Positions 7,161-13,794 of a stretch of 15,221 nt of DNA are shown here, one piece after another. The notes under the pieces were generated by a model that searched no databases, had not been told where the DNA came from, and saw only the letters and a list, made by a program, of their open reading frames with translations. The DNA comes from Opitutaceae bacterium (GTDB lineage: Bacteria; Verrucomicrobiota; Verrucomicrobiia; Opitutales; Opitutaceae). The stretch's first letter is position 1. Each line of letters begins with the position of its first letter. The stretch is from contig JAIRTK010000222.1 in the NCBI GenBank assembly GCA_031254955.1, forward strand, positions 1 through 15,221. Reading direction: 5' to 3'. Both the position numbers and the translations under genes were made by a program.

Positions 7161-7249
7161 ATGGACGGAATGGACTGAATGGACTGAATGGACGGAATGG
7201 ACAGAATAGACGGAATGGGGGGAATGGAGGGAATGGGGGAATGGGTGGA
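7161..7249. repeat. 9-bp minisatellite between ATPase and permease genes
   Basis: About ten tandem units of ATGGACNGA, each nine bases, occupy 7161-7249; the last few drift to ATGGGGGGA. Just beside it (about 7079-7145) is a purine-rich tract with GGCGTG repeated three times. Together they fill the 230-bp spacer between two genes that should be co-transcribed. The strand carrying the genes is pyrimidine-rich here. Confidence 0.9.
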
Positions 7250-7263
7250 GTGGGGGGTGAGAT

Positions 7264-8772
7264 TTACGGCTTTATTGGGGGTGGGGGTTGGGTCATGCCG
7301 GTCGCCAGGGACATGATTTGTTCCTGGGTGGCGGTGGCGGCGGCGAGCACGCCGGTCACGCGGCCTTCGTGCAGCACCATGATGCGGTGCGAGAGGCGGA
7401 GGAGTTCCGGCATTTCCGAGCTGGCCAGGAGGATGGCGGTGCCGCCGGCGGAGAGGGCGGCGATGATTTTATACACGTCGGCCTTCGCGCCGATGTCCAC
7501 GCCGCGCGTGGGGTCGTCGAGATACAAGAGCGCGGGGCGGGTGAGCAGCCATTTGGCGAGGAGGACTTTTTGCTGGTTGCCGCCGCTGAGCGCGCTCACG
7601 GGGGCGGAGAGGGCGGGGATTTTCGCGCGGGTTTTCGCGAGTTCGTCGCGCACGAGTTTCGTCTCCTGCCAGCGGCGGACGAAGGGGCCGCGGCGGAGGC
7701 GGCAGAGGATGGCGGCGGAGGCGTTGTGGCGGACGCTGGTCTGGAGAAACAGGCCTTGCCCGCGGCGGTCCTCCGGCAGGTAGGCGCAGCCGGCGAGGAT
7801 GGCTTCGTCGGGCGAGCGGGGGCGGTAGGGCTGGCCGGCGAGGGTGGCGCGTCCGGCGGTCCACGGTTCCATGCCGAAGAGGGCCTGGCCGAGGGCGCTG
7901 CGACCGGAGCCGACGAGGCCGGCGACGCCGACCACTTCGCCGCGCCGGACGGTGGCGTTGATGTTTTTCAGGCGGCGCGTGGAGAGGTTTTTCACGGTGA
8001 GCGCGATGTCGGCGCGGGGCGCGGTGTCGATGCGCGCGGTGGTGTCGATCGCGCGGCCGACCATGAGGGCGATGGTTTCGTCGATGGAGGTGTCGCGCGC
8101 GGCCTTGGTGGAGACGTGCGCGCCGTCGCGGAGGACGGTGACGCGGTCGGCGACGCGGAAGATTTCGCGCATTTTGTGCGTGACGTAAACGATGCCGGCG
8201 CCGGCTTGCCGCAGTTCGGCGACGAGGTTGAGGAGGCGGTCGGCGGCTTCCTCGGTGAGGGCGCTGGTCGGTTCGTCGAGCAGGAGGAAGCGGGCGCGGA
8301 GGGCGAGGGCGCGGGCGATGGCGACGAGTTGCGCGGTGGCGATGGTTTGCGCGCCGAGCGGGGCGCCGGGGTCGGTTTGCAGGCCGACGCGGCGGAGGAA
8401 GGGGCGGCTCCAGTCGGCGAGTTTGCGGCGGTTGACGAAGAGGCGTTCCGCCTCGGGGTGGCCGAGGGCCATGTTTTCGGCGATGCTCAGGCCGTTGAAC
8501 AGGTCGAGTTCTTGGAAAACGATGCCGATGCCCAGCGCGCGCGCGCGCGCCGGGTGCGCGATTTCGACGGGCGCGCCGTCGAGGAGGAGTTGGCCGGAGT
8601 CGGGCCGGAGGACGCCGGCGATGACGCGGGCGAGCGTGCTTTTGCCGGCGCCGTTTTCGCCGCAGAGGGCGTGGACTTCGCCGGCGTGGACGGAGAAGCC
8701 GACGCGGTCCAGCGCGAGGGTGCGGTCGAAGCGTTTGGTGATGTCGCGGCAGGTGATGGCGGCGGGCGGCAT
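7264..8772 (-). CDS. Ribose-type sugar ABC transporter ATPase (two nucleotide-binding domains)
   Basis: This 502-residue protein has the fused double-ATPase layout of RbsA/MglA/YtfR and would power sugar import. Domain 1 has Walker A GENGAGKST (38-46), the Q-loop FQE, and Walker B LLLDEPTSAL (163-172). Its signature is degenerate: where relatives have LS.GEQQ, it reads QTIATAQ (142-148). Domain 2 has a family-typical weak Walker A GLVGSGRS (285-292), a canonical signature LSGGNQQK (395-402), and Walker B LYLDDPTRGVD in which the usual catalytic glutamate is Asp420. The start at 8772 (MPPAAITCRDITKRF) fits the family; the frame continues to 8835 but adds only low-complexity sequence. The gene is 94 bp after the AraC-type regulator and heads the transporter genes. 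Confidence 0.96.
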   Translation of the reverse strand: MPPAAITCRDITKRFDRTLALDRVGFSVHAGEVHALCGENGAGKSTLARVIAGVLRPDSGQLLLDGAPVEIAHPARARALGIGIVFQELDLFNGLSIAENMALGHPEAERLFVNRRKLADWSRPFLRRVGLQTDPGAPLGAQTIATAQLVAIARALALRARFLLLDEPTSALTEEAADRLLNLVAELRQAGAGIVYVTHKMREIFRVADRVTVLRDGAHVSTKAARDTSIDETIALMVGRAIDTTARIDTAPRADIALTVKNLSTRRLKNINATVRRGEVVGVAGLVGSGRSALGQALFGMEPWTAGRATLAGQPYRPRSPDEAILAGCAYLPEDRRGQGLFLQTSVRHNASAAILCRLRRGPFVRRWQETKLVRDELAKTRAKIPALSAPVSALSGGNQQKVLLAKWLLTRPALLYLDDPTRGVDIGAKADVYKIIAALSAGGTAILLASSEMPELLRLSHRIMVLHEGRVTGVLAAATATQEQIMSLATGMTQPPPPIKP

Positions 8773-8866
8773 TTCAAATGAAGAATGAAGAATGAAAAAG
8801 GGCGGGCGCGGGCATGGTGATGGCGCGGGTGGCATGGGTTTGCGAAGGGAGGGGAGGAGGGTGGGA

Positions 8867-9259
8867 TTATAGAGGGTATTTCGGGAGGGTTTTGCCGGCG
8901 AGCAGCAATTCGCGGCAGTGGCGGGGCGAGGCGCCGAAGCGGAGCGTCACCCATTCGGAGAAGTCGGAGAGGCGGCGAAATCCGAGGTCGATGGCGATGG
9001 TCTTGATGGGCACGAGCGGGTCGGCGAGCTGCCGTCGGCAGAATTGCATCCGGCGGCGGTCGAAATAGCGTTTGGGCGTTATGCCGGCGAGCCGGCGAAA
9101 AAAGGCGGTGAGGCTGCCGGCGCCGGAGGCGCGCGCGTCGGTGAGTTCTTTCTGGCGGAAGTGGGTGTCGAGGGGGAGTTCGTCCAGCCAGCGTCGGCAG
9201 GCGTCCGCTTTTTCCTCGGGGGCGTCGTCGCTGTCGAAGGTGAGCGGCATGGTGGGCAT
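8867..9259 (-). CDS. Short AraC-type DNA-binding protein
   Basis: This 130-residue protein is almost entirely an AraC/XylS helix-turn-helix domain. It shows LTAFFRRLAGITPKRYFDRR (end of the first HTH and the linking helix), RRQLADPLVPIKTIAIDLGF (start of the second HTH) and SDFSEWVTLRFGASPRHCREL. Most AraC regulators are 250-300 residues with a sugar-binding N-terminal half; here only about 40 residues precede the domain. It may be a stand-alone regulator or the remnant of a longer gene. Its place 94 bp upstream of the sugar ABC transporter, on the same strand, suggests it controls that transporter. The start at 9259 has an in-frame alternative ATG at 9250. The AT-richer patch just upstream (about 9281-9300) is a reasonable place for its promoter, but no clear -35/-10 pair is visible. 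Confidence 0.85.
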   Translation of the reverse strand: MPTMPLTFDSDDAPEEKADACRRWLDELPLDTHFRQKELTDARASGAGSLTAFFRRLAGITPKRYFDRRRMQFCRRQLADPLVPIKTIAIDLGFRRLSDFSEWVTLRFGASPRHCRELLLAGKTLPKYPL

Positions 9260-9316
9260 GGGTGTTCCGTCGCTTGGGACTTATCCTTGATTTAAACTTC
9301 GCTCTTTTGTCTGGCC

Positions 9317-9493
9317 GGGAAGAGGGGAGGTGGGAGGAGCCGCGAGGAGGGATGCGAGGGGCGCGGAGGGCGCAAAGGGTGCGGAGGGCGGAGCGGTCAC
9401 AGGAGACGGAAGGGATGCGGAGGGCGCGGAAGACGCGGTGGGCGAGCGGGCAAGAGGGCGGAGAGCGCAAGGGGCGCGCGGAGGGCGGGAGGG
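9317..9493. repeat. Purine-rich GCGGAGGGCGC simple-sequence tract
   Basis: A nearly pure purine-plus-C stretch built from irregular copies of GCGCGGAGGGCG and GCGGAGG fills most of the spacer between the GH172 gene and the AraC-type gene. It has no credible coding frame. It resembles the tract near 7079-7145 in style and strand bias, with the G-rich strand being the non-transcribed one. Confidence 0.75.
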
Positions 9494-9501
9494 TTTTTAA
9501 T

Positions 9502-9555
9502 CGGGGGCAGGGTTTATTTAGCGACAGAGTTTTATCAGGGGGCAGGGTTTATTCA
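9502..9555. repeat. Three tandem copies of a GGCAGGGTTTATT unit over the GH172 stop
   Basis: Units with GGGGCAGGGTTTATT occur at about 9503 and 9538, with a diverged unit, GCGACAGAGTTTTATCA, between them. The last unit covers the stop codon of the GH172 gene (9553-9555), so the repeat has grown up to, or includes, the end of the coding sequence. Confidence 0.65.
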
Positions 9556-11691
9556 GGGGGCCGGCGCTGGTTCAAACACCAGTTTGTCGAGGCCGAAGTG
9601 GGTTTTGGTGGCGGCGGGGGTGCCGCTGGCGGCGGCGGGGGCGAGGAGTTCGATTTCGAGGGTGTTGGCGCCTTTGTTGAGCGTGACGGGGGCGGCGGCG
9701 GTGGTGGCGGCGAGTTTGGGGGTGTTGAGGTTGAGGCTCGGGAAAACGGGCTTGCCGTTCAGCCGGATGGCAAAGGTGCCGTAGTCGCGCGCGGTGGTGA
9801 GGAAGGCGGTCAGGTTGAAGGGGCCGGCGGTGTCGGAGTTGAAGGCGAGGGTGGCGCGGGCGCCGGGCGCGAGGTCGCGCCACCAGAGGTGCGCGCCGCC
9901 GCTCCGGGGCGGTTGCCTGAGGGGTTGCGTGACGGCGCGGCCCGAGGTGGTGCGCATGATGAGCAGGTCCTCGCCTTCGACGGCGAGCGCGCCGGCGGCG
10001 TCGCGCCGGAGGTCGCTCGGGATGATGTCGGCGCGGTCGCGCGCGACGGGTTCGCGGGCGGCGTCGGCGGCGTCGGCGGGCGCGAGGTTTTTTCCGCCGG
10101 GCAACATATACCAGAGCGCGACGGGCGCGAAGTTCACGCGGGTGACGGACCAGTGCCAGAGTTCGAGGTCGAAGCGCAGCGATTTTTGGAAGGGGATGCC
10201 GTCGAGCGCGCGGTAGCGGGTGTTGACGGAGAGGGCGGGGGCGAAGGAGCCGTCGCCGACGGGTTGCGCGATGAAGGGGTGGCCGGTGAACGGCTCGGGG
10301 CGGCACCAGGCGTAGCCGTAGTAGTCCTCGGTGCCGGTGCCGATGTGCGAGGGGAATTTCTCGCCGTCCACATACACTTTTTCGTCACCCTCGCCCCACC
10401 AGCGGTGGGTGGTGTTGAAGATGGCGATGCCGTCGCCGACATAGACGCCTTGGCCGCGCAGGTCGGCGAGGTTGAGGTCAACGGCTTTTTCGTGCGGGCC
10501 GGCGGGGACGCGGGTGTATTGGCGCCAGCCGGCGCCGAAGTGCATCGAGCGCGCGTCCCAGCGCCAGTCCTTGAGGTCGGCGGCGGCGTTGGTGATGGCG
10601 ACGGGTTGCGCGCCGAGGTTGCGCAGGGTGATGACGCAGGATTTTTCAAAGGGCATGACCCAGTAGGACTGGAGCAGGCCGTCGTGGCCGGCGGTGGTGT
10701 AGTAGGTGCTGGACGGGATTTGCCGGTGGCCGACGCCGAAGAAATCCCCGACGGGGGCGCGGACGGTGACGGCGCCGTCGAACGCGATTTCGAGGAGCGT
10801 GGAGCGGAGCGCCTGCTCCTGGTCGCCGGCGCGGAGGCGGAGCGCGAGGCGCTGGATGGCGCCGGGGGCTCCGGACGGCTCGACAGCGAAGGAGCGGCTG
10901 GCGCCGGGCGCGAGGTCGGCGTCGAGGCGGAGCACGGCGCGCGGCGCGGGGAGGGTTTTGTTGCCGCCGGAAAGGCGCTGGAGCGCGGCGGTGATGGCGG
11001 CGGCGGCGCGCTCCAGCCCGGCGGCGGAGTAGGAGACGACGCGCACGCCGGGGGCGTAGGCGCGGTGGTTGATATTATAATAAACGGCCTCGGTGCCCTT
11101 TTTCCGCGCGCCGAAATCGTCCTCGCGGAGGTGCTCGCTTTCGTAGGTGATTTTGCAGGATTTCGCGTAGGGAATCGGGAAATATAAATTATGGCCGCGC
11201 CGCGCGTAGTCGGTGAGCTTGGAAACGGAGTCGGCGAGCGGGGCCGAGGTGATGGCGGGGCCGCTGAGCACGTCGAAGGCGGAGCCGGACACGGCAGGCT
11301 CGGCGGCGCCGTCTATATAAATGCGGAGCGTGCCGCGCCCGCAATTCGGGCCGGAAAACGTCATCCAGAAACGGACGATGGCGCCGGGGCCGGCGGCGTC
11401 GAACATGACAAACTCGCGCCGACCCCGCTCATGCTCGACGCGGAGGAACATGGAGCGGTCGCTGTTGGCGAACCAGCCGGGCTGGCCGGGCGCGACGGTG
11501 GCGCGGTCGTAGCTGCTGGCTTGCGCGCAGGTGAAGGCGGGCGCGGGGAAGCGGGCGCGCTCGTCGCGGTCGGTCATCTCGCGCAGGAGCGAGGCGATGG
11601 AGACGGCGTCGCCGGCGTCCGGGACGGCGCCGCCGGCGAGAGCCGCAAGCCCGCAAAACAGGAGGAGGGGAAGGAGGGTTTTGGTTTTCAT
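9553..11691 (-). CDS. Secreted GH172 (DUF2961) glycoside hydrolase
   Basis: This 712-residue exported protein has a signal peptide (MKTKTLLPLLLFCGLAALAG) and the DUF2961 domain, now glycoside hydrolase family 172. Characterised members act on furanosides: alpha-D-fructofuranosides and D-arabinan. Two invariant glutamates are present in GEGDEKVYVDGE (E434) and HIGTGTEDYYGYAW (E455). Their 21-residue spacing equals that of the nucleophile and acid/base pair I recall from Bifidobacterium alpha-FFase1 (E270 and E291). N-terminal strands FVMFDAAGPGAIVRFWMTF and the flanking beta-rich jelly-roll fold fit the family. Residues from about 600 to the end look like an added beta-sandwich, possibly carbohydrate-binding (FAIRLNGKPVFPSLNL, NTLEIELLAP). 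The frame runs upstream to 11784, but ATG 11691 is where the signal peptide begins. The exact substrate is unknown. Confidence 0.92.
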   Translation of the reverse strand: MKTKTLLPLLLFCGLAALAGGAVPDAGDAVSIASLLREMTDRDERARFPAPAFTCAQASSYDRATVAPGQPGWFANSDRSMFLRVEHERGRREFVMFDAAGPGAIVRFWMTFSGPNCGRGTLRIYIDGAAEPAVSGSAFDVLSGPAITSAPLADSVSKLTDYARRGHNLYFPIPYAKSCKITYESEHLREDDFGARKKGTEAVYYNINHRAYAPGVRVVSYSAAGLERAAAAITAALQRLSGGNKTLPAPRAVLRLDADLAPGASRSFAVEPSGAPGAIQRLALRLRAGDQEQALRSTLLEIAFDGAVTVRAPVGDFFGVGHRQIPSSTYYTTAGHDGLLQSYWVMPFEKSCVITLRNLGAQPVAITNAAADLKDWRWDARSMHFGAGWRQYTRVPAGPHEKAVDLNLADLRGQGVYVGDGIAIFNTTHRWWGEGDEKVYVDGEKFPSHIGTGTEDYYGYAWCRPEPFTGHPFIAQPVGDGSFAPALSVNTRYRALDGIPFQKSLRFDLELWHWSVTRVNFAPVALWYMLPGGKNLAPADAADAAREPVARDRADIIPSDLRRDAAGALAVEGEDLLIMRTTSGRAVTQPLRQPPRSGGAHLWWRDLAPGARATLAFNSDTAGPFNLTAFLTTARDYGTFAIRLNGKPVFPSLNLNTPKLAATTAAAPVTLNKGANTLEIELLAPAAASGTPAATKTHFGLDKLVFEPAPAP

Positions 11692-11755
11692 GAGCGGGGG
11701 AATGCAGGGCGGAAAAACACGCGCGGCCCATCCGGCGCGGTTTCGCCACGCCGAA

Positions 11756-11784
11756 AAAATGCGGACGCCCCCGCCCGTCCTCAA
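11756..11784 (-). promoter_or_regulatory. Possible sigma-70-like promoter for the GH172 gene
   Basis: On the minus strand TTGAGG (11779-11784) is followed after exactly 17 bases by CATTTT (11756-11761), about 65 bases before the GH172 start. Matches to the consensus are partial, four of six at -35 and three of six at -10, so this could be chance. Confidence 0.25.
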
Positions 11785-11873
11785 GGGGGATTTCGGAAAA
11801 GAGGTTAGGAAAAACGAGACGCCGCGAGCGGATGCGGGCGGATGCGGGGTCCGGCCCCACCCCGCCGGTTTGG

Positions 11874-11969
11874 AATCGTTCTCGTTCTCTTTCTCGTTCT
11901 CTCTTCCGAAACGTCACGGGGGAGAGAAAGAGAACGAGAACGAGAAAGAGAAAGAGAACGAGAACGATT
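11874..11969. repeat. Pyrimidine/purine inverted repeat downstream of the zinc-ribbon gene
   Basis: Positions 11874-11895 pair perfectly with 11948-11969 (22 of 22; AATCGTTCTCGTTCTC at the start of the arm). Beyond that the arms stay in the same pyrimidine/purine wording but are offset by a six-base insertion. The hairpin begins 43 bases after the stop of the zinc-ribbon gene and may act as a terminator for the AI-2E/zinc-ribbon pair. It shares GTTCTCGTTCTCTTTC with the palindromes at 1843-2044 and 4596-4658. The rest of the spacer 11692-12012 shows no gene. Confidence 0.85.
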
Positions 11970-12012
11970 TGCTGATGGAGGCTTTTACGCCCACCCACCC
12001 CACACTTTCACA

Positions 12013-12306
12013 TCACCATAATCCCAGCGTGGACAGGGCCACGGCGGCTACGAGCACGAGGCACACGGCGGTGATGATGAAAGAGTGCTTCCGCCGCCGC
12101 GCGCGCTGCGGCATTTCGTTGCGCAAAAACCGTTCGTAGGCCTCCGCCGTGTCCTCTTCGCCGGGCAGATCGAGGCCGTCGTAGAGGTCGGCGGCGCCGT
12201 CCCAGCCGGTGCGCTCGTCGGCGCCGCAATTCGGGCAGGCGCGGGCGTTGGGCGACAGCTCCGTGCCGCAGATGGCGCATTCGGGCGGTGGACGACGGCG
12301 GCTCAT
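12013..12306 (-). CDS. Small zinc-ribbon membrane protein of unknown function
   Basis: This 97-residue protein has a four-cysteine zinc ribbon at its N-terminus (C10-x2-C13 and C24-x2-C27, in CAICGTELSPNARACPNCG). An acidic linker follows, then a basic cluster RARRRKH, and a single C-terminal membrane helix (about residues 76-96). This suggests a tail-anchored protein with the zinc finger in the cytoplasm. Its ATG overlaps the stop of the upstream AI-2E gene as ATGA (12303-12306), which implies translational coupling and a shared transcript. I do not recognise a named family. It could sense or recruit something for the neighbouring transporter, but nothing in the sequence says what. Confidence 0.85.
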   Translation of the reverse strand: MSRRRPPPECAICGTELSPNARACPNCGADERTGWDGAADLYDGLDLPGEEDTAEAYERFLRNEMPQRARRRKHSFIITAVCLVLVAAVALSTLGLW

Positions 12307-13511
12307 GTTCCGGCGGCGGACGGTTGCGGCGCGGGCGGCTCAAGCCCGCCGTCGCGGCGGGCCTCGCGGGTGAAATACTTCCGGTTGAGCAACCGCCAGA
12401 AGGTCGCGAAAAACGCCGTCAGCGGAATCGCCATCACCATGCCGATGATGCCCGAGAACACCGTGCCCCAGAAGAAAATCGCGAAGATGATCACCGCGGG
12501 ATGCAGCCCGGTGCGCTCGCCCATGATTTTCGGGGTGAGAAACCAGCCTTCGATGCCTTGCACGATCACGTAAACCAGCAGCACGAGCGCGAGCAGCGAG
12601 GGGCCGCCGCCGGGCTGGAGCATGGCCAGGGGCACGGTGACGGCCAGACCGATGATGGTGCCGAGGTAGGGCACGATGTTCAGGATGCCGAGCGCGAGGC
12701 CGATGATCAGCCCGAACCGCAGCCCGACCACGGTGAACCCGAAGGCGAGCAGCACGCCCATGATGAGACCGATGAGAAACTGCCCGCGAAAAAACGACAC
12801 GACGATGGCGATGAACTCGCGGACGAGAAACACCACGTCGTCACGCGGCGAGGGTTTCAAAAACGCGAGGTGCCGCGAAAGCCCGTGCACCGGGTCGGCG
12901 CGCGAGAGCATGAAGAAAAACAGGTAGATCGGCACCACCGCGAAATGCGTCGCGAGGCTGATGGCGGAAAACACCCCCGCGCCGAAGGCCTTCAGCGACG
13001 GCGCGATGAGCGCGGGCAGTTTGCCGAGTTCCTCCTGCAAGTGGTCGAGCGCGCCGGCGATGGCCGGGTTTGCGCGGAACCGCTCGATGAGGGCGAGCCA
13101 CTCCGGCGAATGCCGCTGGACGTAATCGACGCCCCCCGTCCACAAGTCCGGCAGATACGCGATAAAGTCGAGCAACTGGCCGGCGAGCGGCGGCACGATG
13201 AGCACGAGCGCGGCGGACAGCAGGAGCACAAACAACGCATACAAGACCGCCACGGCGACCGCGCGCCGCGCGCGCAGGCGTTTTTCCACGGCGTTGACCG
13301 CGGGGCGCAGGATGAGCGCCATCACGCCCGCGATCGCGACGGGCCAGAGCACGCTGGAAAACGCGCCCAGCAGCCGCCCGACGCCCATGAAGATGAGCAC
13401 CAGCAGCACCCCCGCGCCGGTGCAGGCGAACAGCGTGAGCGCGTTGCCGATGAGGCGCCGCTGCCCGGCGGACAGCAGCGCGCGGTGGTCGTCAGGGCCG
13501 GTGGTGGACAT
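12303..13511 (-). CDS. AI-2E/PerM-family transporter
   Basis: This 402-residue inner-membrane protein of the AI-2E (PF01594, formerly UPF0118) family has two N-terminal helices, a helix pair, a long extracytoplasmic segment (about residues 110-190, rich in Leu and Ala), and the C-terminal bundle. The C-terminal bundle carries the family landmarks ILNIVPYLGTIIGLAVTVPL, EGWFLTPKIMGERTGLHPAV and FFWGTVFSGIIGMVMAIPL. Members include TqsA (autoinducer-2 export) and several sodium/proton antiporters, so the substrate cannot be assigned. The open frame begins at 13547, but the ATG at 13511 (MSTTGPDDHRALLS) is the better start because the extra residues look non-coding. The stop overlaps the start of the zinc-ribbon gene. 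Confidence 0.93.
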   Translation of the reverse strand: MSTTGPDDHRALLSAGQRRLIGNALTLFACTGAGVLLVLIFMGVGRLLGAFSSVLWPVAIAGVMALILRPAVNAVEKRLRARRAVAVAVLYALFVLLLSAALVLIVPPLAGQLLDFIAYLPDLWTGGVDYVQRHSPEWLALIERFRANPAIAGALDHLQEELGKLPALIAPSLKAFGAGVFSAISLATHFAVVPIYLFFFMLSRADPVHGLSRHLAFLKPSPRDDVVFLVREFIAIVVSFFRGQFLIGLIMGVLLAFGFTVVGLRFGLIIGLALGILNIVPYLGTIIGLAVTVPLAMLQPGGGPSLLALVLLVYVIVQGIEGWFLTPKIMGERTGLHPAVIIFAIFFWGTVFSGIIGMVMAIPLTAFFATFWRLLNRKYFTREARRDGGLEPPAPQPSAAGT

Positions 13512-13591
13512 GCGGAAAAAGACGCCGCAAAACATGCGCGCGGGCAATCATGAAAACACACCTTCCCGAAGCGGGCCGCGGCGGGTCGCGG

Positions 13592-13620
13592 GGCATCGGA
13601 GCGGCGGCGGCGGGTGTCAA
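13592..13620 (-). promoter_or_regulatory. Possible promoter -35 box upstream of the AI-2E gene
   Basis: A perfect TTGACA lies on the minus strand at 13615-13620, about 105 bases before the AI-2E start. The -10 position after 17 bases reads GATGCC, a poor match, so only the -35 element is persuasive. Confidence 0.25.
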
Positions 13621-13634
13621 GGGGAAGGCCGTAA

Positions 13635-13754
13635 GGCTCGACCTTGTATCGGGCCGGATTTGGCGGCGCGGTGGCGGCGCGGCCTGACGCGAGGTCAGGC
13701 CCTGCGGTGGCAGGGCGGCGGCGGCGGTCGTAGGGATTGGCCTTGCGTCGAGCC
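13635..13754. repeat. Nested palindrome related to the element at 4498-4591
   Basis: The inner hairpin GGCCTGAC-gcgag-GTCAGGCC occupies 13681-13701. An outer 8-bp pair joins GGCTCGAC (13635-13642) to GTCGAGCC (13747-13754). The words GGCCTGACGC and TTGGCCTTGCGTC are both shared with the element at 4498-4591. The region lies between the NHL gene and the AI-2E gene. Confidence 0.7.
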
Positions 13755-13764
13755 AGGTTTGAGG

Positions 13765-13782
13765 CCGCCGCTCCAGCGGCGG
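13765..13782 (-). terminator. GC hairpin just after the NHL-protein stop
   Basis: CCGCCGC-tcca-GCGGCGG forms a perfect 7-bp stem with a four-base loop, starting 12 bases past the stop codon of the NHL gene. It fits the position of an intrinsic terminator but lacks the following T tract. Confidence 0.5.
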
Positions 13783-13794
13783 GGGCGTGTGTGC

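Noticed and set aside
5714..7249. Tandem tracts as possible CRISPR arrays
   Set aside because: Units are 8-9 bp with no spacers, and there are no cas genes.
5948..7783. 611-codon plus-strand frame
   Set aside because: It is antisense to the permease and ATPase and crosses the 9-bp minisatellite, which supplies its Asn-Gly repeats; no real protein is indicated.
9262..11187. 641-codon plus-strand frame
   Set aside because: It is antisense to the GH172 gene, with Gly/Glu/Val bias and no motifs; the minus strand has a signal peptide and catalytic residues.
12288..13553. 421-codon plus-strand frame rich in His/Asp/Glu/Gln
   Set aside because: It is antisense to the AI-2E gene; its charged composition is what a membrane protein gene gives when read backwards.
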